DNA from: Ornithinibacillus massiliensis
GTDB taxonomy: Bacteria > Bacillota > Bacilli > Bacillales > Amphibacillaceae
Assembly: GCF_018310345.1 (NCBI RefSeq)
Contig: NZ_JAGXBY010000004.1
Location: 248,001-312,000 of the forward strand
Direction of reading: 5' to 3'
DNA: 64,000 nucleotides
The notes under the pieces were generated by a model, which saw only the letters and a program-made list of their open reading frames with translations, made no database searches and was not told the DNA's origin. Shown here piece after piece: positions 34,827 to 44,586 of the stretch. The stretch's first letter is position 1; every line of letters starts with the position of its first letter. Both the position numbers and the translations under genes were made by a program.

Positions 34827-36091
34827 AATGCATTCACCTCGATTGGATCCATAACCAAATCTTTCTCGGTTAACAGACTAATGCCAACCCCTTCATTACG
34901 AAGCTCTTGGATAACACGATGTTCCTCCATGGAAATACGGCCCTCGGACTGAATATATAGAATCATAAGCTTCTTCTCTCTTAGCCCCATATGTTGAAGG
35001 GTATCTCTTACCATGTGATCCAGATGCGTTGTAACTAATATGACAAAGTAGCTATTCGTTATTTTTTGCATTTCTTCTTTTAGCTTCCTAGCAAATGGAT
35101 AGTTCAAACGTGGCTGTACTTGTGTTAAGTGCTTTCTGATTCCTTCCATTTTCGCAGGGTCATTTTTAACAGGGAAAAATACCGTATCCTCCCCAATCGA
35201 TAGAAACCCAACTTGAGAGGCTTGTCTTCTTATCGTTTCCATTAAAGACATACTCGCCTCAATAGTGGCTTCATAAGCAAGTAAATTCATGCCATGATAG
35301 TAGCAATTATCTAAAATAATTAGCGTATCTGTACTTTTTTCCTGTTCAAATTCCTTGGTCATGACATCATTTTTCCTAGCTGTTTGTTTCCAATCGATCC
35401 AGGAAAATTTATCACCTGGCGTATATTCACGAACGCCAGTTGCAACGTTTGTATTTTTTAGATTTAAGGAAAAGGATGAAATCGAGCCTTGCTCATAGCT
35501 GTTTATCTTTTCAACTAAATGAATATTCCTTGTAACGGGATATACGATTAACTCATTCGTTACGGGATAAACATACTCCTTTTTAATTAATCCAAATATG
35601 TCACCTGTCTTAACACGAACAGCAGGAAGAACGTGAACCCCTCTAGGTAGCTGATCGAGATCATAGGTAATAATAAATTCACGCTTAAACCAAGGGAAAA
35701 TAATCTTTTTCATTTGACGGTTTTGATACAATTTATTCGGTTGGTCCATATATTGGTATTTAGCATGCCGAATATCCATTCGATTTAACGACTCAGGAAA
35801 CACTTCCTCAACGATGACATAGTAAATGGGAAAGGGGATTTTACGTTTTATTTGGATAGAAGCCGTAATGCGGTCCCCTGTGGCAACAACATGCTTAAAC
35901 ATATTCCTCTCCACACTCCAACGGGAAATCGGATAAAACAGTAAACCCACTAAATAAAGGAAGATTGGTAGAAAGCTATAAAATAGGAACCAACTCGTAA
36001 ATCCCCCTTGAAACATCGCATAAGCAAAAAGTATGACAAATAGGAATAAGATAAATAGACCATTACGTACTAAACGAAAAGCTGGTTTCAT
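34823..36091 (-). CDS. yeaD: DUF58 protein (YeaD)
   Basis: 422 residues. Two hydrophobic helices lie in the first 60 residues. The DUF58 signature is VREYTPGDKFSWIDWKQTARK at about residue 220, followed by a von Willebrand A-like part (DTLIILDNC as the start of a MIDAS-like strand). Such proteins accompany MoxR ATPases and transglutaminase-like membrane proteins and are thought to act in envelope protein maturation. Gene spacing of 3 bp to yeaC and 4-bp overlap with yebA indicate one operon. Confidence 0.88.
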   Translation of the reverse strand: MKPAFRLVRNGLFILFLFVILFAYAMFQGGFTSWFLFYSFLPIFLYLVGLLFYPISRWSVERNMFKHVVATGDRITASIQIKRKIPFPIYYVIVEEVFPESLNRMDIRHAKYQYMDQPNKLYQNRQMKKIIFPWFKREFIITYDLDQLPRGVHVLPAVRVKTGDIFGLIKKEYVYPVTNELIVYPVTRNIHLVEKINSYEQGSISSFSLNLKNTNVATGVREYTPGDKFSWIDWKQTARKNDVMTKEFEQEKSTDTLIILDNCYYHGMNLLAYEATIEASMSLMETIRRQASQVGFLSIGEDTVFFPVKNDPAKMEGIRKHLTQVQPRLNYPFARKLKEEMQKITNSYFVILVTTHLDHMVRDTLQHMGLREKKLMILYIQSEGRISMEEHRVIQELRNEGVGISLLTEKDLVMDPIEVNAL

Positions 36092-36094
36092 TAC

Positions 36095-37051
36095 CTAAAA
36101 TTCCTTTCGAATTGGTACAAATGTTTGTTTGACTACCTGCTCCACTATTTGTCTTGCTGTTTTCCCGTCATATTTCGCTTCAGAAGTTAAGATAATCCGG
36201 TGTGTCAGTACATATGGAGCTAAATACTTCACATCATCAGGAAGAACAAAATCCCTACCATTGATATATGCGTAAGCTTTCGCTGCCCTCATCAAGGCAA
36301 TTGACCCACGTGGACTAACTCCTAGAAAAATATCATCATGGTTTCTCGTCTCACGGACAAGATTAACAATATATTGTTGAACATTTTTCTCTATATAAAC
36401 CTGGCGAACTTCTTCTTGGATTAAAACTAATTCTTCTTTTGACATGACAGGTGAAATTGTTTCAATGGGGTGCTCTTTGGATATTCTTTCTAGCATTTCC
36501 AATTCGTTCTCTAAAGATGGATATCCCATCGTTAGTTTCAAAATAAAACGATCTAATTGAGCTTCTGGTAGTGGATATGTTCCTTCATATTCTATCGGGT
36601 TCTGTGTTGCCATTACGAAAAAAGGCTTTTGCAGCGGAATTGTTTTTCCATCAACCGTAACGCTTTTTTCTTCCATGCCTTCTAAAAGTGCAGACTGTGT
36701 CTTCGGTGATGTACGATTGATTTCATCCGCTAATACAATATTGCCTAAAATAGGTCCACCACGAAACTCAAATTCCATTTCTTTTGGATTATAGATTGAA
36801 ACACCGGTTACATCAGAAGGTAATAAATCTGGGGTAAATTGTATTCTTTTAAAATCACAATCTAGTGATTTAGCTAATGTACGAACTAACATTGTTTTTC
36901 CAACACCAGGCACATCTTCAAGTAGAACATGGCCCTCAGCAAGTAAAGCTACCAAACTTAAAACAGCTACGTCTTCTTTTCCAATCATTACTTTATTAAT
37001 ATTTTCGATGACTTTTCCTACTTTTTCGTTATACACAATCGTCTCCTGCAT
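36095..37051 (-). CDS. yeaC: MoxR-family AAA+ ATPase (YeaC)
   Basis: 318 residues. Walker A is PGVGKTML, Walker B LADEINRTSPK, sensor 1 VMATQNPIEYEGTYPLPEAQLDRF-type with the arginine finger region following. MoxR ATPases act as chaperones for vWA/DUF58 partners, here the next gene. It begins the operon reading towards guaA. A 470-bp noncoding region with a dispersed repeat lies upstream. Confidence 0.92.
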   Translation of the reverse strand: MQETIVYNEKVGKVIENINKVMIGKEDVAVLSLVALLAEGHVLLEDVPGVGKTMLVRTLAKSLDCDFKRIQFTPDLLPSDVTGVSIYNPKEMEFEFRGGPILGNIVLADEINRTSPKTQSALLEGMEEKSVTVDGKTIPLQKPFFVMATQNPIEYEGTYPLPEAQLDRFILKLTMGYPSLENELEMLERISKEHPIETISPVMSKEELVLIQEEVRQVYIEKNVQQYIVNLVRETRNHDDIFLGVSPRGSIALMRAAKAYAYINGRDFVLPDDVKYLAPYVLTHRIILTSEAKYDGKTARQIVEQVVKQTFVPIRKEF

Positions 37052-37334
37052 CCACTAACGCCCCTCTGCATAAATTACTTTTCCTTTTAACTATACTAAA
37101 AATCAAGTACTTAGTAAAAGGATACTTAAAATACATTATTTTCAAAAAATATGATTTGTAAACTATTAATATTTAGTTAAGACCTTATGTTTACAATAAG
37201 TTACTATACCTATATACACGTGTAAAACTTGTATCAAACCTGGATTTTGGGAAGTAATCATAATGAAATAAAAAAGGACAAGGTTTAGACATAAGGAATA
37301 AAGCAAAGTAAAAACTAAACTGTTCTAATTAGTG

Positions 37335-37475
37335 TACCAGCCCTGCTCCGGATATATACTTTGCTTTCTGCGGAGGGCTGGTGAGCCTCCTTAGATTTAT
37401 CGATCCTGTGGCGGCTCGCCGATGCCTTTCCTCCCGCTGGAGTCTCCATATATTTAAGGAGCTAGTATGAGCTTT
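37335..37475. repeat. Dispersed intergenic palindromic repeat, copy 1
   Basis: The region contains CCAGCCCTGCTCCGGATATA, TGCTTTCTGCGGAGGGCTGG, TGAGCCTCC and GGCGGCTCGCC, a mosaic of inverted repeats. I recognise this type as a common intergenic repeat of bacilli. A degenerate related copy is at 60665-60782. The rest of 37052-37527 is AT-rich with no gene. Confidence 0.5.
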
Positions 37476-37527
37476 GTTCTGTTTTTATTAGCTTAACCTC
37501 ATTTATGCCCTTGCCTTGTCCTATTAT

Positions 37528-39057
37528 TTATATACGTGGTGCTTTGCCTTCTTCGCTTAATTCTTTTAAGAAAGGGTTTTCGGAAATATCAATCCATAGT
37601 GATGTTTGTTCTAGTTGATGTGCTAATTGCAGTAGACGGTGTTCTTCACCCTTTGTTGCCATAACTTGTACTCCTAATGGTAAGCCTTGTTCTGATAAAT
37701 AAACCGGTATTGAAATCGCCGGTTGTCCTGTCAAGTTTGCTAGTTGAGTAAATGGTGTGTAAGTTAAACTTGATAGAAACATCTCATAAATGAGCTCCTG
37801 CTGACCCGATTTATCTAATGTCATAATTCGCTCTCTAAGTTCAGCTTGCTTTTCCTCGGAGTGTGTAAGTTCTCCAACTTTCGGAGCTGTGTATGCCGTA
37901 GCTGGTGTGATAAAGAAATCATACTCGCTATGAAGCTTTGTCATTTGTTCTGCAGCTACATCCCAGGAAGCAAGACTGGCAGAAAATTCAGCAGCTGTTA
38001 CAGACTTACCAGCAACACTTAATAACCAAGATTCAATTTCCATATCATCAGCAGTAAGCTCCCTACCAAATGCTGCTTCCAACTCTAGGACTAAAGATGC
38101 CATCTCTCCACTATTCATTAAATAGTAATTCCGCATTAACTGTATGCCATCCACTCCATTTTCTTTTTCTTCTACATAATGTCCTTCACTCTCAAGCCAT
38201 GAAACAACCTGTTTTACCGCAATTTTTGCATCCTCTGATACTGGTGTTCCGACAGGCGATTTAGTAGAAAAAGCAATTCGTAATGGCTTTCCAAAAGGCT
38301 TATTCATTTCATCACGGAAGCTACCTGGAAAAAGTGGTGTCTGAAAGGCTGCCTCTGGTTGAACAATCTGAAGAATATCAAGTAATGCTGCACTATCCCT
38401 TACTGTTCTTGATAAAGCAAAATCAATGGACGCCCCTTGCCACTGACGACCTGCACCGGGACCAACCGGAGTACGTCCCCTAGTTGGCTTTAATCCAAAT
38501 AGACCGGAAAATGATGCAGGGATACGAATCGATCCTCCACCATCACTAGCACCAGCCATCGGGAGAACTCCAGAGGCAATCGCAGCTGCAGTTCCTCCAC
38601 TAGATCCTCCAGGAGAATGCTCTGTATTCCATGGGTTTCTTGATGGGCCGTACAATAACGGTTCGGAAATATTTTTCAGACCAAATTCCGGTGTATTTGT
38701 ATGTCCTAAGAATATAAATCCCGATTGCTTGAGCTTATCAACTAGGTTTGAATTTTCTTTTGCAAAATTGGATCGCAATAGCCTAGATCCTGAAGTTATT
38801 GGCTCTCCCTTTAATCTTTGCGATATATTTTTAAGTAAAAACGGAACCCCATGGAACCCCTTGTCCTTAATCATTACATTTTCCACTTCTTGAAGTGCTT
38901 TTTCCTTCCGTTCATGAATAACTGCATTAAGTACCGGATTAACTTTTTCTAACTGCTCATAGCTCAGTTTGACAAGCTCTTTCGCTGTTACTTCCTTTTT
39001 ACGAACTAAATCTGCCATTTCTGTTGCATCTAATGTTACATAGGTACGTAAATCCAT
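37528..39057 (-). CDS. Amidase-signature hydrolase
   Basis: 509 residues. The amidase signature is clear: Lys in FLLKNIS (about 75), GGSSGGTAAAIASG (about 150) and GASDGGGSIRIPAS with the nucleophilic Ser of the Ser-cisSer-Lys triad. The C-terminal GQPAISIPV and LPLGVQVMA stretches are typical. It hydrolyses an amide whose identity is unknown. A monocistronic gene; no GatB or GatC partner nearby, so it is not the tRNA amidotransferase subunit. Confidence 0.92.
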   Translation of the reverse strand: MDLRTYVTLDATEMADLVRKKEVTAKELVKLSYEQLEKVNPVLNAVIHERKEKALQEVENVMIKDKGFHGVPFLLKNISQRLKGEPITSGSRLLRSNFAKENSNLVDKLKQSGFIFLGHTNTPEFGLKNISEPLLYGPSRNPWNTEHSPGGSSGGTAAAIASGVLPMAGASDGGGSIRIPASFSGLFGLKPTRGRTPVGPGAGRQWQGASIDFALSRTVRDSAALLDILQIVQPEAAFQTPLFPGSFRDEMNKPFGKPLRIAFSTKSPVGTPVSEDAKIAVKQVVSWLESEGHYVEEKENGVDGIQLMRNYYLMNSGEMASLVLELEAAFGRELTADDMEIESWLLSVAGKSVTAAEFSASLASWDVAAEQMTKLHSEYDFFITPATAYTAPKVGELTHSEEKQAELRERIMTLDKSGQQELIYEMFLSSLTYTPFTQLANLTGQPAISIPVYLSEQGLPLGVQVMATKGEEHRLLQLAHQLEQTSLWIDISENPFLKELSEEGKAPRI

Positions 39058-39320
39058 TTTTCACACCTCAAATTTCATTATTTCTATCAGTTTATCATCA
39101 AAATGAAAAATATAAAATTTCAAGAGTTCCAAGTAATATCGAGACTACCTATTAACTAAGCTCCTCTTAACTAAAAGTAATAAAATAAAACACCCTTTCA
39201 TAGTATGTTACGAATGTAGTGTCCAAAAAGTTATGGATACGTTCTCCACTATTTCTCAAAAACGTTGATTATTCATGTAAAATTACACCTTTCATCAACA
39301 CTATAAAAGGAGGAAATCAG

Positions 39321-41099
39321 TTGTTTATAGAGAGACGTAATTTCATTGTATATACTATCGGATTATTGCTTACTGTCCTACTTGTTGGATGTGAAGATGA
39401 AAAAGCTAACCGTTCTTTCGAAGAAGATAAAGAAGAAAACAATATACCTATAGAGCCAATACCAGGTGGTTCTATAACCGGTGCGATATATTCAGCACCT
39501 GCCGGAATGTTTAATCCAATTTTTCATGACGATCCCTATGAAGCAAATATCCTGTCATTTACACACGAAAGTTTAGTAAGTCAAAATGAACGTCTGGAAT
39601 ATGTCCCGCAGCTAGCCAAAAGTTGGGAGTTAAATGACAATCAAACAGAATTAACCCTTCACCTTCAAGAAGGGGTTAAGTGGCATGACGGAGAGGAATT
39701 TACAGCAAGTGATGTTGTATTTACATATCAAGCAATTGCTGATCCAGATTACATAAATGCTGGTGGGATTCGAACCGCCTTTGTTAAGCCTCTACTAGGT
39801 TATGATGAATATGTTAATGGAGAAACAGATGAGCTTAAGGGGGTTGTTGCTAAAGGTAACTATATAGTAACGTTTAAATTCGCTGACCCGATTATAAATC
39901 CACTATATTTCGCAAGCTCTCCTATTATTCCTGAACATATTTTTAAAGATATACCAATAGATGATATGCCTAATGCGGAAGCGTCACTACTTCCAGGAAA
40001 TGTAATCGGTACTGGACCGTTTCAACTTGCAGATATGGTAGAAGGAGAGGAATATACTTTAAAGCGCCATGATGAATACTGGCAAGGCACACCCTATCTT
40101 GAACAAATTGTTTGGCGTGTAGTTGCAAAACCAGTAATAGCTTCTCTACTAGAGAATGGAGAGATTGATTTTATCGGTAATCCTGATGGCATTTCTCCAA
40201 CTGATTATGAAACCATAAATAAGTTAGAAAACATAGGTATAATCGAACAACCAGATTTCGGATACGAATTACTAGGTTTCAAGCATCACCACCAAACTGA
40301 AGAGGATGTTGAAAAAGGAGTACTAAATCCGGATAACTGGCAACCTAACAAAAAATTATCTGATCCAAAGGTACGGCAGGCGATTGCCTACGGGATTGAC
40401 CGTGAAAAACTAATTAATGAATTATTAAACGGTCACGGTGAATTACTTAATTCACCAATTGCCAAACAATCTTGGGCGTATGATGAAAGTGTAACGGAAT
40501 CTTATACTTTCGATTTGGAGAAAGCAAAGGACATATTACAGAGCTTAGGCTATGTCGATACAAATGATGATGGATTTCGTGAAGATCCCGATGGGAATGC
40601 TTGGGTACTAAATTTCGATTATCCTACTGGTAATAAAATTCGCGAACAAACAGCACCATTAATTGTCCAAATGCTAGAAGACATCGGAATTAAGGTTGAG
40701 CTTCGAAAACCTAAGGAAATGTTTACACTTATACAAGAATTAACGAACGATAACAATGATTTAGACTTATATTTATTAGGTTGGAACTTAACTAGTTCAG
40801 ACCCAGACCCATCTAGTTTTTGGGAGACTATGGCTTCATATAATTTTTCACGATGGAATAATCCCGAATCCGATGAATTACTAAATCAAGCACGTAAGAC
40901 TCCAGAAGCCTTTTCACAAGATTACCGTGCAAGTATTTATCGCAAGTGGCAAAAACTATACTCTGAAGACTTACCTGCCTTTATTCTTTATGCGCAAAAT
41001 AGCCTCTGGGCTTACAACAATAGATTGCAGGGTGTGCAACCAATACCGTTTTCTATGTATAACAATACTCATCTATGGTGGGTTTCAGAAATGAAATAA
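39321..41099 (+). CDS. Oligopeptide-type ABC substrate-binding lipoprotein
   Basis: 592 residues from TTG 39321 behind AAAGGAGGAAA; a longer upstream frame lacks a binding site. Signal helix ends in LLVGC, the lipobox. SBP family 5 features: WKWHDG-type VKWHDGEEFTASDVVFTYQA, GTGPFQL, and DPKVRQAIAYGIDREKL. It captures peptides or similar solutes outside the membrane. No permease or ATPase genes are next to it, so it is an orphan binding protein or uses a distant transporter. Confidence 0.93.
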   Translation: MFIERRNFIVYTIGLLLTVLLVGCEDEKANRSFEEDKEENNIPIEPIPGGSITGAIYSAPAGMFNPIFHDDPYEANILSFTHESLVSQNERLEYVPQLAKSWELNDNQTELTLHLQEGVKWHDGEEFTASDVVFTYQAIADPDYINAGGIRTAFVKPLLGYDEYVNGETDELKGVVAKGNYIVTFKFADPIINPLYFASSPIIPEHIFKDIPIDDMPNAEASLLPGNVIGTGPFQLADMVEGEEYTLKRHDEYWQGTPYLEQIVWRVVAKPVIASLLENGEIDFIGNPDGISPTDYETINKLENIGIIEQPDFGYELLGFKHHHQTEEDVEKGVLNPDNWQPNKKLSDPKVRQAIAYGIDREKLINELLNGHGELLNSPIAKQSWAYDESVTESYTFDLEKAKDILQSLGYVDTNDDGFREDPDGNAWVLNFDYPTGNKIREQTAPLIVQMLEDIGIKVELRKPKEMFTLIQELTNDNNDLDLYLLGWNLTSSDPDPSSFWETMASYNFSRWNNPESDELLNQARKTPEAFSQDYRASIYRKWQKLYSEDLPAFILYAQNSLWAYNNRLQGVQPIPFSMYNNTHLWWVSEMK

Positions 41100-41129
41100 A
41101 TAGTTCTAAATATCGTTTTATTTTTATGT

Positions 41130-41184
41130 TGCTGGTTAGTATTCTTTCTATTTTCTCGACTTTAAATACTAACCAGCATTTTTT
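41130..41184. terminator. Terminator between the binding protein and the pse cluster
   Basis: TGCTGGTTAGTATT (41130-41143) and AATACTAACCAGCA (41165-41178) are perfectly complementary, followed by six T. It separates the convergent binding-protein gene and pseI and could serve both. Confidence 0.88.
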
Positions 41185-41192
41185 ATAAGCTT

Positions 41193-42242
41193 TTAAAATA
41201 TCTCCCATGTCACAGGAGTACCTTTTTTAATATCGCAATTCACTCGCTTTCCTAATAAAATCGGAAAATATTTAGGAGATAAACCATTGCCTGGTCGGAT
41301 CGCCTTTAAATTTTGTTCTGTTAATAGATCCCCTTTTTTTAAATCCTCCACAACATATAAAGATCTACGGAATTTCAAGGATGCTTTCTCTACATCTGTA
41401 GGGCCATAATGAACCTTTCCGAGAGATTCCCATGCCTTTTTAGTCTCTGATACTAGTAACTTTAGCTCATCTGGTTCCATAGAGAAGCTAGCATCTACAC
41501 CACCGTCTTCTCTTGATAAGGTAAGATGCTTTTCGATTAGTACAGCACCTAAGGCAACACTTGCAACAGCTACCCCACTGCCCAAAGTATGATCGGATAG
41601 CCCTACCTGACATTCAAATAATTCTTTCATATGAGGAATTGTTTTTATATTTGTATGAATAGGTGAGGCCGGATAGGTACTGGTGCATTTTAATAGAATA
41701 ATATCCTCACACCCTACATCTTTTGCCGCGTTGACTGCTTCAAATATTTCTGGTGAAGTACACATCCCCGTTGAAATAATCATTGGTTTTTTCGTTTCAG
41801 CTACTCTTCTTATTAACGGTAAATCGGTACATTCGAAGGAAGCGATTTTATAACACGGTACACCAAGTGATTCAAGAAAATCGACTGCCGAGTTGTCAAA
41901 TGGGGTACTAAAGGCTAAGATACCTAACTCTTTACATCGATTAAATATAGCCTTATGCCATTCCCAAGGTGTGTAAGCTTCTTGATACAGATTATACAAC
42001 GATTTATTATTCCATATACTTGCTTCGTCACTTATTTTAAAGTCCTTTTCATTAAGATTTAATGTCATAGTATCAGGAGTATAGGTTTGTAGTTTAATAG
42101 CATGTGCACCTGCTTTTGCTGCTTCCTCAACGATTTGAAGCGCTCTATTAATAGATTGATTATGATTCCCAGAAAGTTCAGCCACAATAAAAGGTGGATA
42201 CCCATTGCCAACAAAATGATTCCCAAGCTTTATTGGACTCAT
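41193..42242 (-). CDS. pseI: Pseudaminic acid synthase PseI (NeuB family, SpsE-like)
   Basis: 349 residues. NeuB-type barrel with FIVAELSGNHNQ, KLQTYTPDTMT, STGM and the HLTLSREDGGVDASFS metal/substrate loop; the C-terminal SAF (antifreeze-like) domain spans about 285-349. It condenses PEP with 6-deoxy-AltdiNAc to give pseudaminic acid. Last gene of the leftward pse operon, 1 bp after pseH. Legionaminic acid synthase (LegI/NeuB) is the alternative, but the PseB/C/G/H set points to pseudaminate. Confidence 0.9.
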   Translation of the reverse strand: MSPIKLGNHFVGNGYPPFIVAELSGNHNQSINRALQIVEEAAKAGAHAIKLQTYTPDTMTLNLNEKDFKISDEASIWNNKSLYNLYQEAYTPWEWHKAIFNRCKELGILAFSTPFDNSAVDFLESLGVPCYKIASFECTDLPLIRRVAETKKPMIISTGMCTSPEIFEAVNAAKDVGCEDIILLKCTSTYPASPIHTNIKTIPHMKELFECQVGLSDHTLGSGVAVASVALGAVLIEKHLTLSREDGGVDASFSMEPDELKLLVSETKKAWESLGKVHYGPTDVEKASLKFRRSLYVVEDLKKGDLLTEQNLKAIRPGNGLSPKYFPILLGKRVNCDIKKGTPVTWEIF

Positions 42243-42243
42243 A

Positions 42244-42792
42244 TCAGCCCTCCTCTTTTTGCATTAATCTATACCTAATGCCTTCCCACTTTGATTGAAA
42301 TAATGCCAATTGCAACACATCAATATAGTTATTTTCCTTCTTAATATGATCAACTAATCTTCCTTCATATTCAAAGCCTAGCTTTTTGTGGAACTGGAAA
42401 CTAACCTTATTAGTTGATAAAACCTGTGCACAGACTTTATACAAATTCATCTCATTAAAGGCTTTATTTAAGGCAAGTATTCCTAATATAGTACCTGATC
42501 CCTTTGGTGCTTCTTTATCTCCTATATAAAATCCCCATTCACATCGATTATGTTCTTTACTTATTTCTTGTAAGCTTACTACACCTATTGGTTTCCCTTT
42601 ATAAGTTACCACATATACCTCTTTATCTGTGTTTTCTTTAATACTTTTGAACCAGCGAAGGTGATTCTCCCATGTAATATTATGATTGGAATTCATTACA
42701 TTTTTTACCCTGGGGGAATTCCGCCACTCCAACACTTGTTTTAGATTATCTTCCTTTATGTCTCTTAGCTCAAAATCTCTAATTTCTAACAT
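42244..42792 (-). CDS. pseH: GNAT N-acetyltransferase PseH (SpsD-like)
   Basis: 182 residues with the GNAT core: VYVVTYKGKPIGVVSL, the pyrophosphate loop around KGSGTILGILALNKAF, and NKVSFQFHKKLGF. It acetylates the C4 amino group of UDP-4-amino-4,6-dideoxy-AltNAc. Its start overlaps the pseG stop by 14 bp. The gene order pseG-pseH-pseI in one operon supports the assignment over other acetyltransferases. Confidence 0.87.
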   Translation of the reverse strand: MLEIRDFELRDIKEDNLKQVLEWRNSPRVKNVMNSNHNITWENHLRWFKSIKENTDKEVYVVTYKGKPIGVVSLQEISKEHNRCEWGFYIGDKEAPKGSGTILGILALNKAFNEMNLYKVCAQVLSTNKVSFQFHKKLGFEYEGRLVDHIKKENNYIDVLQLALFQSKWEGIRYRLMQKEEG

Positions 42793-43867
42793 TATCCTCT
42801 TCCCCTATAAGAAGTTTTACTACTGGGTTCTCAGTAGTTAACATATAATCATTTTTAAACAAATTAATTCTCTCTATCATCCGGTGAACAATCGATGGTT
42901 CGGCTAATAGTCTGTTCAGTGCGGCAGCTATTTGCTTAACCGATACCAATTCACCTCGCCCTAGATGATAGATAACACCAGACTGTAACAAATGGTTAAG
43001 GACCTCGTGCTGATTATCCGCGGTTTCAATCGTGATAGAAGGAAGACCCATAGCAATTCTCTCCCAAGTCGTAACACCACCTGCCCCTATTGCTAAATCA
43101 GCCTTCAGCATCAAAGGAGCTAAAGAAGAAACTTGTGGATAAAGCCTAATACCGTCGAGATGACCAAAATGTTCTAGAATAAAAGGTTTATCCGGATTTG
43201 AACTCCCTATCACAACGTCGTAAAGAATTTCCTTTTTCCTTACCATGGTTATTGCCTGAAGAACCTTCTTCGTCTCTCCTGTAGGATCGCTTCCTCCAAA
43301 TGAAATAAGTATCCTTTTTACAGTGTGAGAGCGAGGTACAGTTTGACTACGCAGATATACTTTATCTAGTAATCGATAGGATGGTCCTAATAATTGAACA
43401 GCATGCTTAGGTAATAGTCCATCATAGCGATTTTCCATATTTGCTAGTAAGTTCTGATCAAGTAATAGCTCACAATCATGATTTCGATTGGCTAAATCGT
43501 CAATAACCATTATTTTCTTTACCCGTTGACGCATCCTTTGCTCCCAATGAAAATCCAGCCCGTAATGATCCACTACGAGCCAGTCAATCCCTTCCATATC
43601 CTTCATTCTCTCTATACACTGTGCTATATCTATCTCCCAATAGCGCTTATACCAGTCTAACTGACTTAACTTTGAGTCTAATTTTGGCAGAGCAATTACG
43701 GAAGAGGTGAGCTCCTTCATCTCTTCTAGTAAATTACCAGGTAAATTGCGACTCATAAAGGTTACCTTTACACTTCTTTCAAGTAATTCAGTTGCTAATA
43801 TTAGACATCTCTTTACATGACCAGTACCTAGTTGACTTGATGCGTCCACTCGAAATACGACATGCAT
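42779..43867 (-). CDS. pseG: UDP-2,4-diacetamido-altropyranose hydrolase PseG (SpsG-like)
   Basis: 362 residues. The PseG N-terminal loop VVFRVDASSQLGTGHVKRC (with GTGH) is intact, as are VVDHYGLD, DQNLLANM, ISFGGSDPTG and GAGGVTTWERI. It removes UDP from the diacetamido sugar nucleotide with a GT-B fold. It overlaps pseH and starts 3 bp after pseF, so tightly coupled in the operon. Confidence 0.92.
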   Translation of the reverse strand: MHVVFRVDASSQLGTGHVKRCLILATELLERSVKVTFMSRNLPGNLLEEMKELTSSVIALPKLDSKLSQLDWYKRYWEIDIAQCIERMKDMEGIDWLVVDHYGLDFHWEQRMRQRVKKIMVIDDLANRNHDCELLLDQNLLANMENRYDGLLPKHAVQLLGPSYRLLDKVYLRSQTVPRSHTVKRILISFGGSDPTGETKKVLQAITMVRKKEILYDVVIGSSNPDKPFILEHFGHLDGIRLYPQVSSLAPLMLKADLAIGAGGVTTWERIAMGLPSITIETADNQHEVLNHLLQSGVIYHLGRGELVSVKQIAAALNRLLAEPSIVHRMIERINLFKNDYMLTTENPVVKLLIGEEDNVRN

Positions 43868-43870
43868 TAA

Positions 43871-44584
43871 CTATCCGTCCTTTTGCTTAACATCTTTATT
43901 TATCAACATCCAATCCGGATTATTTGCTAATAATCGGACTACATCTTCCATTGTAAAAAGGGGATTATTTGGATATAACTCGGTAATAATCTTCTTAATA
44001 AGTTGGAAATCTTCTTTCGTATCGACCGTCCAGCGATGATTGCTGTAGTCCGTATTATTAAAGACATTAAAAGTTGAGAAGTGATTTCGAATATACGTTG
44101 TGACATGCTCTCTCTCTAATGGTGATTTGGCTTCATAATTAGCTCTTTCCAATGCATCCATAGAAAACACCTCTGTGTCCATACCTCTCGGAAAAGACCG
44201 TTTAATCGTATTCGAACAATAGGAAGTGCCTTCTTTTAAATAATCTATTATGACACGATCTATTACATCCGAATCTATAATTGGACAATCTCCGGTTAAT
44301 CTAACTATTGTACTAGCAGAGAACTGCTTTGCCGCTTCATAATATCTCCCTAGAACATCCGCTTCATCGCCACGATAATAAGGAATTGAATTAGCTTCAC
44401 ACCAATAGATAATAGCATCATCTTTTACATTTTTACTTGTTGCAATAATCACTTGATTAAGAGCTTTTGACTGTTTCACACGTTCCACTTGATAGTTAAT
44501 GATAGGCTTACCAAGTATTGGTTTTAATACCTTACCAGGCAATCTTGTTGAACCCATTCGAGCTTGAATGATCGCTAAAATCAT
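43871..44584 (-). CDS. pseF: Pseudaminic acid cytidylyltransferase PseF (SpsF-like)
   Basis: 237 residues with the nucleotidyltransferase opening ILAIIQARMGSTRLPGKVL, then GDEADVLGRYYEA and RLTGDCPIIDSDVID. It activates the nine-carbon acid with CTP. The SpsF subgroup used in spore polysaccharide loci of bacilli has the same motif set. It lies 2 bp after pseC. Confidence 0.9.
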   Translation of the reverse strand: MILAIIQARMGSTRLPGKVLKPILGKPIINYQVERVKQSKALNQVIIATSKNVKDDAIIYWCEANSIPYYRGDEADVLGRYYEAAKQFSASTIVRLTGDCPIIDSDVIDRVIIDYLKEGTSYCSNTIKRSFPRGMDTEVFSMDALERANYEAKSPLEREHVTTYIRNHFSTFNVFNNTDYSNHRWTVDTKEDFQLIKKIITELYPNNPLFTMEDVVRLLANNPDWMLINKDVKQKDG

Positions 44585-44586
44585 AG

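Noticed and set aside
37528..39057. GatA subunit of glutamyl-tRNA amidotransferase
   Set aside because: No gatB or gatC nearby, and sequence around the signature fits general amidases.
39219..39320. Longer N-terminus for the peptide-binding lipoprotein
   Set aside because: The extension is basic without a signal sequence, and AAAGGAGGAAA stands before the TTG at 39321 that gives a proper lipobox signal.
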